In this document: piece after piece, positions 24,555 to 31,601 of the stretch
How positions within the stretch are numbered: the stretch's first letter is position 1
Layout of the letters: the number at the start of each line of letters is the position of its first letter
Assembly: GCF_001634625.1 (NCBI RefSeq)
Contig: NZ_LRSE01000008.1
Location: 101,847-165,846, forward strand
DNA: 64,000 bases
Reading direction: 5' to 3'
Source: Croceicoccus bisphenolivorans
GTDB lineage: Bacteria > Pseudomonadota > Alphaproteobacteria > Sphingomonadales > Sphingomonadaceae
Program-made: the position numbers and the translations under genes
Notes under the pieces: model-generated
Databases searched by the model: none
The model's input: the letters and a program-made list of their open reading frames with translations, nothing else
Told to the model about the DNA's origin: nothing

Positions 24555-26273
24555 CTATGCCGCCTTTTGATTTCGCCTGATGAAGCGGTCGATCACTTCC
24601 TGTTGTTCACTGGACGCCCCGACACTTTTCCGTTGCGGATGGACGAGATCAAGATAGCCCACGCGACCATTGCGCCAAATGTGAATGACTGCCATCTCGC
24701 CGAGCAGTCTCACTGTGACGATGCCGCGCCGGTCGTCGAAATCCGCCCGTTCAACAATATCCTGTAAAGCAGCCTTGGCCCGCGAACGGGCCTGATACCG
24801 TTCTTCCGGGTCGTCGTTTTCCATCATCCCGCGAATTTCGCTGACACGGCGCACATGCTCTGCGGGTGATACCTTGCCCCGTGCCGTCGCCAGATTTTCT
24901 TCTGCTTGCTCCAACGCGGCTTTTGCCGCGGTGCTTTCCTTTCCCCGCTCGCCGACTATCACCGCTTGCGCTTCGGCAGCTTCCTCATCATCGATGTTGT
25001 TCGCCACCATGAGCGCGCGCTTCAATCTTGCTGCCGCGTCTTTCGCATCGCGTCGAGCCGCGAACACCGCCATCTCAAGCTCTGCGCAACCGTCATCAAC
25101 TGCAAAGTGCTGATCGTCCATCGCTCGCTCAAGCAAAGCATCGAGTAGCGGGGTTTCAATTCGTTGATAGGACCAGCCCAAGGAATGATCGCAAGTCTTC
25201 GTCCGCTTGTTGCCCGAGCAATAGAGAAAGTAGTGTTGGTGCTTCTCGCCCTTCTTGTTGATCCGAACCCGTGCGCTGCCCATCGCATCCATCTTCGCCC
25301 CGCACCGCCCGCACCGAGCTTTCGGACCAAACAAGTTGCTTACCGCACGCCCCTTGCCCTGCGCCCGCATCTGCGCATCGAGACGGCCATCGTTAGCTTT
25401 GTCGAAGGTCGCACGGTCGATGAGTTGCGGATAGATCATGACGGGTTCACCGATTGGCTTGCGCTCACCGCCGCGCGGATGCGTGTGCGGTTGCCAATAG
25501 CCCATGACAGCCGGGTTGTTCAGAATGCGTCCGACATAAGTGCCGGTCCAATATTTCGCCTTCCGTTTGCCCCGCCCCCAAGTATTGAAAGCGGGATCGG
25601 TCTTCATCAGTTCGTTAAACTGCCGAGCAGTGGTTTCCTTGCCGATACCTTTTAGCCGGTTCGCGAAAATCATTTTCACGAGCCGTTCGCGCTCTTTAAG
25701 CACGACGAACGCACCATTTTCGATTTCCAGCCAGTGGGGGCAATGGTGCTTCGCCGGAAGCACCTCACCCGCCGCGAGCTTGTCGCGCTTCTGTTGCCAC
25801 GCCGCGCCGACCCGTTCGGCCTTTTTCTTTGATTCATGGTGTGACCCGAAGGCGGTGATGAGCACGGTCATCAATCCCGCTATGTTGTTGGTCATCATGT
25901 CATGGTCGATGATCTGTCCCGACTTCGCCACTTCGATGGTGAGGCCAAGGCCAAGAACAGGACCGAGCCAGCCCAACATCGTCACCGCGTCTTGGCGCGA
26001 TAGGCGGTCCAGTTCCTCAACCGTCAAAATCGTTTCGGCGGGATCGATCTCACCCGTGCGAAGCTCGGCAACGAATTTCGCGAGATTTCCAGATTTGATG
26101 TTCGCGCCCGTGTAAGCGGACTTGCCGGAATCGACGATTGGCTTGGTTGAAATTACCCGTCCAAGTCGTTCATTGTAACTGACGCAATTGGTTATTTGTC
26201 GTTCGAGAGTGCTTCCAGTGGCCTGTTCGTGAGTTGACCATCGCGCATAGATGTAAACTAATTTCGTCTTCAT
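24555..26273 (-). CDS. Large serine recombinase (integrase of the comM element)
   Basis: A 572-residue large serine integrase. The resolvase domain shows catalytic S13 in YIYARWSTHEQ and ELDRLSRQD at 88-96. A recombinase domain follows (residues about 180-310), then a zinc ribbon with C321, C324, C352 and C361 (CGRCGAKM ... YCSGN ... KTC). The C-terminus is helical and probably coiled-coil (about 390-500). The ATG lies 40 bp inside the right junction and on the same strand as comM, so transcription from the comM promoter could run into it. Full length with intact motifs suggests an active integrase. Confidence 0.95.
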   Translation of the reverse strand: MKTKLVYIYARWSTHEQATGSTLERQITNCVSYNERLGRVISTKPIVDSGKSAYTGANIKSGNLAKFVAELRTGEIDPAETILTVEELDRLSRQDAVTMLGWLGPVLGLGLTIEVAKSGQIIDHDMMTNNIAGLMTVLITAFGSHHESKKKAERVGAAWQQKRDKLAAGEVLPAKHHCPHWLEIENGAFVVLKERERLVKMIFANRLKGIGKETTARQFNELMKTDPAFNTWGRGKRKAKYWTGTYVGRILNNPAVMGYWQPHTHPRGGERKPIGEPVMIYPQLIDRATFDKANDGRLDAQMRAQGKGRAVSNLFGPKARCGRCGAKMDAMGSARVRINKKGEKHQHYFLYCSGNKRTKTCDHSLGWSYQRIETPLLDALLERAMDDQHFAVDDGCAELEMAVFAARRDAKDAAARLKRALMVANNIDDEEAAEAQAVIVGERGKESTAAKAALEQAEENLATARGKVSPAEHVRRVSEIRGMMENDDPEERYQARSRAKAALQDIVERADFDDRRGIVTVRLLGEMAVIHIWRNGRVGYLDLVHPQRKSVGASSEQQEVIDRFIRRNQKAA

Positions 26274-27447
26274 GAGACCACTCTACCAACTGGGTTGAAT
26301 GGTCCGCAATATTGTCGAGCAGCGGACCTGAAACACGGCTCTGATAATCGGCCGCGCACTTCGGCGCGCGGGAGCAAGCGAGCGCCGGATCGCCCAGATG
26401 CCCGCAGCGGCACGGATTCATTGCCGCCACCAGCTGCACATTGGCTGGGAATGTTACGTGCGCATTGGCCCGCGCCACACTGACCTCGCGCGTTTCGAGC
26501 GGCTGGCGCAGCGAATCGAGTACGGCACGCTGGAACTCCGGCAGTTCGTCGAGGAAGAGGACGCCGAGATGGGCAAGGCTGACCTCCCCCGGCTTCACCT
26601 TCAGCCCGCCCCCCGTCAGCGCCGCCATCGATGCGGAATGATGCGGGCTGCGGAAAGGGCGCGCGCGGCTGATGCGCCCGTCCTCCAGCAGTCCGGCCAC
26701 GGATTGCACCATGCTCGCCTCCAGGGCCTCGGCACTGGTCAGGGGCGGCAGGATGCCCGGCAGGCAGGACGCGAGCAGCGACTTACCGGCACCGGGTGGC
26801 CCGATCATCAGCAGGTTATGCCCGCCCGCCGCCGCGATCTCCAGCGCGCGCTTTGCGGTTTCCTGTCCCTTCACCTGTTTCAGGTCGGCAGACGGCGGAG
26901 GAGTATCCACGCCCCCGGGGCCGGGCGCAGGCAATTGCTGCGTGCCTTTCAGGTGGTTGAGCAGACTGATCAGGTCAGGCGCAGCCACCACGGCATCGCC
27001 GCCCGCCCACGCCGCTTCCGCCCCTTGCGCCGCCGGACAGATCAGGCGCTTACCCTCGTTAGCGGCGTGCATCGCGGCCAGCAGGGCGCCCGGCGTCGCC
27101 GCGATCCGCCCGTCGAGCGCAAGTTCGCCCACGACGACGCATTCGCCCAGTTGCTCGGCATCGGTCACGCCCATTGCCGCCAGCAACGACAGCGCGACCG
27201 GCAGGTCGTAGTGGGAACCTTCCTTGGGCAGGTCGGCGGGGGAGAGGTTGACGGTAATCCGCTTGGGCGGCAGCGCCAGCCCCATAGCGGCCAGCGCGGC
27301 GCGCACGCGTTCGCGGCTTTCCCCGACCGCCTTGTCGGCAAGTCCGACGACGTTGAATGCGGGCAGTCCCGGTGCCAACTGGCACTGGACTTCCACGCTG
27401 CGCGCCTCCAGCCCGAGATAGGCCACGGTGCGGACCAATGCGACCAT
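26170..27447 (-). pseudogene. comM: comM 5' fragment (Mg-chelatase-like ATPase, truncated by insertion)
   Basis: The first 378 codons are authentic ComM: the LonC-like N-terminal domain (PAFNVVGLADKAVGESRERV), Walker A GPPGAGKS, Walker B VLFLDELPEF, and the cysteine cluster CRCGHLGDPALACSRAPKC. It then runs 47 codons into the element and stops at 26170, so the predicted product is 425 residues and lacks the lid/C-terminal domain. The tail overlaps the recombinase gene start by 104 nt in another frame. ComM is a branch-migration helicase for natural transformation; this truncated form should be inactive. Confidence 0.93.
26314..26317. other. Right attachment-site core (GTCG) of the comM element
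   Basis: This is the second copy of the four-base core, at codon Asp378 of comM, immediately followed on the element side by AATATTGCGGACC in comM orientation. Joining it to 21860-21863 restores the comM frame without gain or loss of a base. Confidence 0.75.
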
Positions 27448-27635
27448 GTCTTTGATACGACCCCAGAATTTTCTGCAATGCCGTCATGCCCATCGGGGAT
27501 CACCCTGTCGAGAGGGACTATGCGCACGATGCACAGCCGCTTGACTCGCGGCCTGCTTGCCCGTAACGGCACGCCCACACAGGCGGTCGCCCATGTTCGG
27601 CGGCCCTTTTTCGTTAGTTTCTTGAGGAATTCGCC

Positions 27636-27770
27636 ATGAAGCGCACTTTCCAGCCGAGCAACCTCGTGCGCAAGCGTCGCCACGGTTTCCGCGCCCGCCT
27701 CGCCACCCCCGGTGGTCGCAAGGTCCTGCGCGCCCGTCGTGCACGCGGCCGCAAGAAGTTGAGCGCCTGA
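27636..27770 (+). CDS. rpmH: 50S ribosomal protein L34
   Basis: A 44-residue basic protein with the invariant L34 sequence beginning [19 protein letters not shown] and ending ARGRKKLSA. It follows a TTGAGGAATTCGCC ribosome-binding region. It heads the conserved rpmH-rnpA-yidD-yidC-engB cluster. The gene is too short for many ORF cut-offs but is unmistakable. Confidence 0.98.
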   Translation: MKRTFQPSNLVRKRRHGFRARLATPGGRKVLRARRARGRKKLSA

Positions 27771-27845
27771 TTGTTTGAGGGTCGAACGACGTTCGACCCG
27801 CTCAATCGCCGGTGCAATCCTTCGGATTGTCGGGCTCTCCACGCC

Positions 27846-27977
27846 AATAAGGCGCGACGGCCATTCGGCCTTGCGGGCTGCCCTCACGGGCAGCCCGAAG
27901 TCGTTTCCTGCCTGTATCGATAGTGGCGCGGGGCGCGTAGCGACTCCCGCAAGGCCGAACGGCCACCGCCGCTTATT
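27846..27977. repeat. Large imperfect inverted repeat with nested hairpin between rpmH and rnpA
   Basis: The 282-nt spacer after rpmH holds no gene. Arms at 27846-27877 and 27946-27977 pair over 32 bases with few mismatches (both share AATAAG at one end and TTCGGCCTTGCGGG at the other). Nested inside is a second perfect hairpin, GGGCTGCC-CTCAC-GGGCAGCCC-like, at about 27875-27896. The structure could end or process the rpmH transcript, or be a mobile palindromic repeat; no T-run follows. Confidence 0.6.
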
Positions 27978-28052
27978 GCGACGGAGCCAAGCGGTCCGGA
28001 TGGACCGCGCCCGGCGTTTGAGGGACTCAAACAAAAACCCTAACATATCGCC

Positions 28053-28472
28053 ATGACGCACCCGCTCGCCTCGAAACCTCAAGTCATCCGCAAGCGGGCG
28101 GACTTTCTTGCCGCGAACAAGGGCCTGCGGGTCGCGCGGCCCGGTTTCGTGCTGCTTGCCCGCCCCAACGGGCTGGAGGGCGATCCGATGCGTTACGGCA
28201 TTACCGTCACCAAGCGAATCGGCAACGCAGTCGTGCGCAACCGGATGAAGCGGCGTTTTCGCGAACTGCTCTGGTCCGCACTGCCCGAACACGGTCTTCC
28301 CGGACACGATCATATCCTGATCGGACGCGAAGGCGGGATCGAGCGGGACTTTGCCAGGCTGGGCGAGGAACTGGCGATGGCGCTGACCCGCGCGCGGGAG
28401 GGCAAGGGCGATCCGCCGCGCGCCCGCCGGCCCCGCTCCGGCCAGCCCCGCGAAAGGAAACCGCGCGCATGA
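28053..28472 (+). CDS. rnpA: Ribonuclease P protein component
   Basis: A 139-residue basic protein that assists the catalytic RNase P RNA in tRNA 5' maturation. The signature is [24 protein letters not shown], with the RNR-type motif. The C-terminal tail is unusually rich in Arg, Pro and Gly ([19 protein letters not shown]). The stop overlaps the yidD start (ATGA). Confidence 0.95.
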   Translation: MTHPLASKPQVIRKRADFLAANKGLRVARPGFVLLARPNGLEGDPMRYGITVTKRIGNAVVRNRMKRRFRELLWSALPEHGLPGHDHILIGREGGIERDFARLGEELAMALTRAREGKGDPPRARRPRSGQPRERKPRA

Positions 28473-28678
28473 AGTGGATCCTGATCGCCATCGCGCGCCT
28501 GTGGCAGATCGGCCCGTCGGCAATCCTGCCCCCGTCATGCCGCTACAGCCCGTCATGTTCGCAATACGCGATAGAGGCGCTGAAGAAGTACGGCGCGATT
28601 AAGGGTGGCTGGCTTGCGACCAAGCGGCTATTGCGCTGCCACCCTTGGGGAGGGCATGGGCACGATCCGGTGCCCTGA
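28469..28678 (+). CDS. yidD: Membrane protein insertion efficiency factor YidD
   Basis: A 69-residue protein with the conserved core [18 protein letters not shown] and [17 protein letters not shown]. It helps YidC-dependent insertion of membrane proteins. Its ATGA overlap with rnpA and position before yidC are the standard arrangement. Confidence 0.96.
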   Translation: MKWILIAIARLWQIGPSAILPPSCRYSPSCSQYAIEALKKYGAIKGGWLATKRLLRCHPWGGHGHDPVP

Positions 28679-28726
28679 CCGGCATCGGCCGGCCGACTTG
28701 GACTTGAAATTACCAAAGGTTTCTAG

Positions 28727-30523
28727 GTGGAAAACAGTCAGCGCAACATGATTACGGCAGTGGTGCTGATCGCACTGCTGATGCTCGGCTGGGAGCTGGG
28801 CCTGAACTATTTCTACCCGCAGCCCGAACAGCCGGTCGCCGCCGCGACCGAAGCGGCCCCCGCAAGCGAGGAGCAGGCGAAGGTCAAGCATACCCGCGAA
28901 GGCGGCCTGACCGATCCGGCGGCCATCGCCGAGGAAGAGGCGGATCTGGACCAATCGCTGGGCAGCAAGGACCGCATCGCCATCGATTCGCCCGAAGTGC
29001 TCGGCTCGATCAATCCCGTCGGCGCGAAGATCGACGATCTGACACTGAAGACCCATCGCCAGACGGTCGAGAAGGATTCCGGCCCTGTCCGCCTGTTCTC
29101 GCCCGCCGGTACGCCCGCGCAGCAGTTCGCGCAGTTCGGCTTCGTCGGCGACAACGTCCGCCTCCCCGGCCTCGACACCGCATGGCAGACAGAAGGCGGC
29201 CCGCTCGCTCCCGGCAAGCCGGTTACGCTGAAGTGGAGCAACGGTGAGGGGCTGACTTTCTCGATCCTGTTCGAGATCGACGAACATTACATGATCACGG
29301 CGACCCAGACGGTCGCGAACACCGGCGACAGCTCTGTTGCGGTAAAGCCGTTCGCGCTGGTCAACCGCACCAGCAACACCGCCAGTGTCGATACGTGGAC
29401 CGTGCATTCAGGGCCCATCGGCGCCTTCGACGGTTCGGTCAGCTTCGGCAACGACTATGACGACGTTGCAGAAAAGGGCACGATCGGCGGACTGGGCGCG
29501 GCAGAATGGATCGGGTTCACCGACATCTACTGGCTCTCCGCCCTCATCCCGCAGGAAGGTGCGAAGACGACCACCGACTTCCGCTCGCTGGGCGATGCCA
29601 GGTTCCGCGCCGACGTCATCTATGACGCGATGACCGTCCCTGCAGGCAAGCAGGTTTCGCGCACCACGCAACTTTTCGCCGGTGCGAAGGAAAGCCGTGT
29701 GCTCGACATGTACGAGGATGGCGGCATCACCCACTTCGGCCTCGCCATCGACTGGGGCTGGTTTCGCTGGTTCGAAAAGCCGATCTTCTGGCTGCTGACC
29801 CGCCTGTTCGAGATCGTCGGCAACTTCGGCGTCGCGATCATCCTGCTGACCGTCATCGTGCGCGGAGTCATGTTCCCCATCGCCCAGCGCCAGTTCGCGT
29901 CCATGGCCGCGATGAAGGCGGTGCAGCCCAAGATGAAGGCGCTGCAGGAGCGGTACAAGGACGACAAGCAGATGCTCCAATCCAAGATGATGGAGCTCTA
30001 CCGCGAGGAAAAGGTGAACCCGCTGGCCGGCTGCCTGCCGATGTTCCTGCAGATTCCAGTGTTCTTTGCACTGTATAAGGTACTGATGCTGGCGATCGAA
30101 ATGCGCCACCAGCCCTTCATCCTGTGGATCAGGGACCTTTCCGCCCCCGATCCGCTGCACATCCTGAACCTGTTCGGCCTGCTGGATTTCAACCCGCCCG
30201 GCTTCCTTGCCATCGGCGTGCTCGCGATTCTGCTGGGCATCACGATGTGGCTGCAGTTCAAGCTGAACCCGGCGCAGATGGATCCGGCCCAGCAGCAGAT
30301 CTTCATGCTGATGCCGTGGTTCATGATGTTCATCATGGCGCCGTTCGCGGCCGGCCTGCTGATCTACTGGATCACGTCCAACCTGCTGACCATCGGCCAG
30401 CAAAAGCTGCTCTATTCGCGCCACCCGCAGTTGAAAGCATCTGCGGCGGAGGACATGAAGGAAAAGCTGAAGACCGACCTCGCCAGGGAAAAGGCCGAGA
30501 AGAACGGCAAGGCAAAGGGCTGA
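28727..30523 (+). CDS. yidC: Membrane protein insertase YidC
   Basis: A 598-residue insertase. An N-terminal transmembrane helix (MITAVVLIALLMLGWELGL) is followed by a periplasmic domain (residues about 40-340) and a C-terminal five-helix core starting near FGVAIILLTVIVRGVMFPIAQ, with the cytoplasmic hairpin MKALQERYKDDKQMLQSKMM. It uses a GTG start (VENSQRNMITAV), as the N-terminus is otherwise canonical for alphaproteobacterial YidC. The C-terminal tail is rich in Lys, as expected for ribosome binding. Confidence 0.97.
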   Translation: MENSQRNMITAVVLIALLMLGWELGLNYFYPQPEQPVAAATEAAPASEEQAKVKHTREGGLTDPAAIAEEEADLDQSLGSKDRIAIDSPEVLGSINPVGAKIDDLTLKTHRQTVEKDSGPVRLFSPAGTPAQQFAQFGFVGDNVRLPGLDTAWQTEGGPLAPGKPVTLKWSNGEGLTFSILFEIDEHYMITATQTVANTGDSSVAVKPFALVNRTSNTASVDTWTVHSGPIGAFDGSVSFGNDYDDVAEKGTIGGLGAAEWIGFTDIYWLSALIPQEGAKTTTDFRSLGDARFRADVIYDAMTVPAGKQVSRTTQLFAGAKESRVLDMYEDGGITHFGLAIDWGWFRWFEKPIFWLLTRLFEIVGNFGVAIILLTVIVRGVMFPIAQRQFASMAAMKAVQPKMKALQERYKDDKQMLQSKMMELYREEKVNPLAGCLPMFLQIPVFFALYKVLMLAIEMRHQPFILWIRDLSAPDPLHILNLFGLLDFNPPGFLAIGVLAILLGITMWLQFKLNPAQMDPAQQQIFMLMPWFMMFIMAPFAAGLLIYWITSNLLTIGQQKLLYSRHPQLKASAAEDMKEKLKTDLAREKAEKNGKAKG

Positions 30524-30524
30524 C

Positions 30525-31202
30525 GTGGAAGAGACACTTCCCGAAGACCCCGGTCAGGCCCTCTACGAGGAACGTGCGCGCAAGCTCTTTTCCGGGCCGG
30601 TGACGTTCCTGCTATCGGCCCCGCAGCTGAAGTTCCTTCCCGATCCGATCGTGCCGGAAATCGCGTTCGCGGGCCGGTCAAACGTCGGCAAGTCATCGCT
30701 GCTGAATGCGTTGACGGGGCGCAAGGCGATTGCGCGCACCTCCGTCACGCCGGGGCGCACGCAAGAACTGAACTACTTCAACGTCGGCGGTTCGGAGGAT
30801 GGCGAAACCCCGCCGGAATTCCGGCTGGTCGACATGCCCGGCTACGGCTTTGCCAAGGCACCGCCCGCCGTCGTGAAGAAGTGGCGCTTCCTCGTGAACG
30901 ACTTCCTGCGCGGGCGTCAGGTGCTGAAGCGCTGCCTGCTGCTGATCGACGCGCGCCACGGGATCAAGCCGGTGGATGCCGAGATCATGGAAATGATGGA
31001 CATGGCCGGCGTGTCATACCGCGTCGTCCTGACGAAAGCGGACAAGGTCAAGGCGAGCGAACTTGCCGCGACACTGGCGAAGACCGAGGCCGCCGCCCGC
31101 AAGCACGCGGGCGCCTATCCGGAGATTTCGGTCACAAGCTCCGAAAAGGGCATGGGCATAGACGAACTGCGCGGCTTCGTGCTGCAAAGCGCGGAAAGCT
31201 GA
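30525..31202 (+). CDS. engB: Ribosome biogenesis GTPase EngB/YsxC
   Basis: A 225-residue small GTPase needed for large-subunit assembly. G1 is AGRSNVGKSSLLNAL, G2 is the threonine in TSVTPGRTQELN, G3 is VDMPGYGFA, G4 is LTKADKVK and G5 is VTSSEKGMG. A GTG start lies one base after the yidC stop. It is the last gene of the cluster and converges with the catabolic operon at 31218. Confidence 0.96.
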   Translation: MEETLPEDPGQALYEERARKLFSGPVTFLLSAPQLKFLPDPIVPEIAFAGRSNVGKSSLLNALTGRKAIARTSVTPGRTQELNYFNVGGSEDGETPPEFRLVDMPGYGFAKAPPAVVKKWRFLVNDFLRGRQVLKRCLLLIDARHGIKPVDAEIMEMMDMAGVSYRVVLTKADKVKASELAATLAKTEAAARKHAGAYPEISVTSSEKGMGIDELRGFVLQSAES

Positions 31203-31217
31203 GCCGAGCGCCCACCG

Positions 31218-31601
31218 TTACCCCGCGATGATCAGCAGTTCCTCGTCGTACTCGACCAGTCCGGCATTCGGCGTGATGGCTGCAATCGTTCCGTCCCGGT
31301 CCGCCGTTACGTAAGTCGTTCGGTCGAGCACGGAAAGTTCGGCAATGCGATCACCGCAAGCGACCATGTCGCCAACGGCAGCGATCGCATGGAACAGGGC
31401 GAGATGCGGCGCACGCACCACGCTTTCGGCGGCCGGAACCGCCGCTTCCGCCACCTCGCCCACTCCGCGCATCGGGCTGGTGCTGCCGGCACGACGCGTC
31501 AGGAAATACTCGAACCCGTCGCCCGCAACGTGAACTTCGCTCAGTGGCGAGTTCCTGAATTCGCGCAGGAACGCCCTTATCGAATGGCTGACATCGTTCA
31601 C
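31218..31601 (-). CDS. Biotinyl/lipoyl-carrier-like protein without the acceptor lysine
   Basis: A 127-residue protein with the same two-part build as the genuine BCCP at 41808-42296. An N-terminal segment (LREFRNSPLSEVHVAGDGFE) matches the BCCP front (LLAEFEASDLTELHVRHGEL), and a hinge leads to a biotinyl-domain fold ending DGTIAAITPNAGLVEYDEEL. Aligned from the shared GTxAAI motif, the BCCP lysine of VMKLF corresponds to Asp93 in VLDRTT, so it cannot be biotinylated. It starts with a GTG overlapping the stop of the dikinase-like gene (GTGA). It may be a structural or regulatory subunit. Confidence 0.75.
   Translation of the reverse strand: MNDVSHSIRAFLREFRNSPLSEVHVAGDGFEYFLTRRAGSTSPMRGVGEVAEAAVPAAESVVRAPHLALFHAIAAVGDMVACGDRIAELSVLDRTTYVTADRDGTIAAITPNAGLVEYDEELLIIAG

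Larger units (their letters stand above)
21864..26317 (-). mobile_element. 4454-bp integrative element inserted in comM, large serine recombinase type
   Basis: The element interrupts comM exactly between codons for the conserved LLD and RID. From right to left it carries the large serine recombinase (40 bp from the right junction), a spacer, a small basic helical protein, a HUH Rep-like protein, a non-coding region with inverted repeats, a small resolvase, two unknown genes and a remnant frame. Several parts are visibly A+T richer than the flanking chromosome. There are no capsid, conjugation or antibiotic-resistance genes. Reconstructed attP is CAATACCCGACAATATTG, with CAATA/TATTG arms around the core. 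This composition suggests a mobilisable or satellite-like element rather than a prophage. Confidence 0.85.

Noticed and set aside
24288..24767. A 159-codon plus-strand frame opposite the recombinase end
   Set aside because: Its second half is antisense to the conserved recombinase C-terminus and no ribosome-binding site is evident. The hydrophobic middle comes from A+T-rich spacer.
22872..26273. Prophage interpretation of the comM insertion
   Set aside because: Two serine recombinases and a Rep-like protein are present, but no terminase, capsid, tail or lysis genes fit in 4.45 kb.
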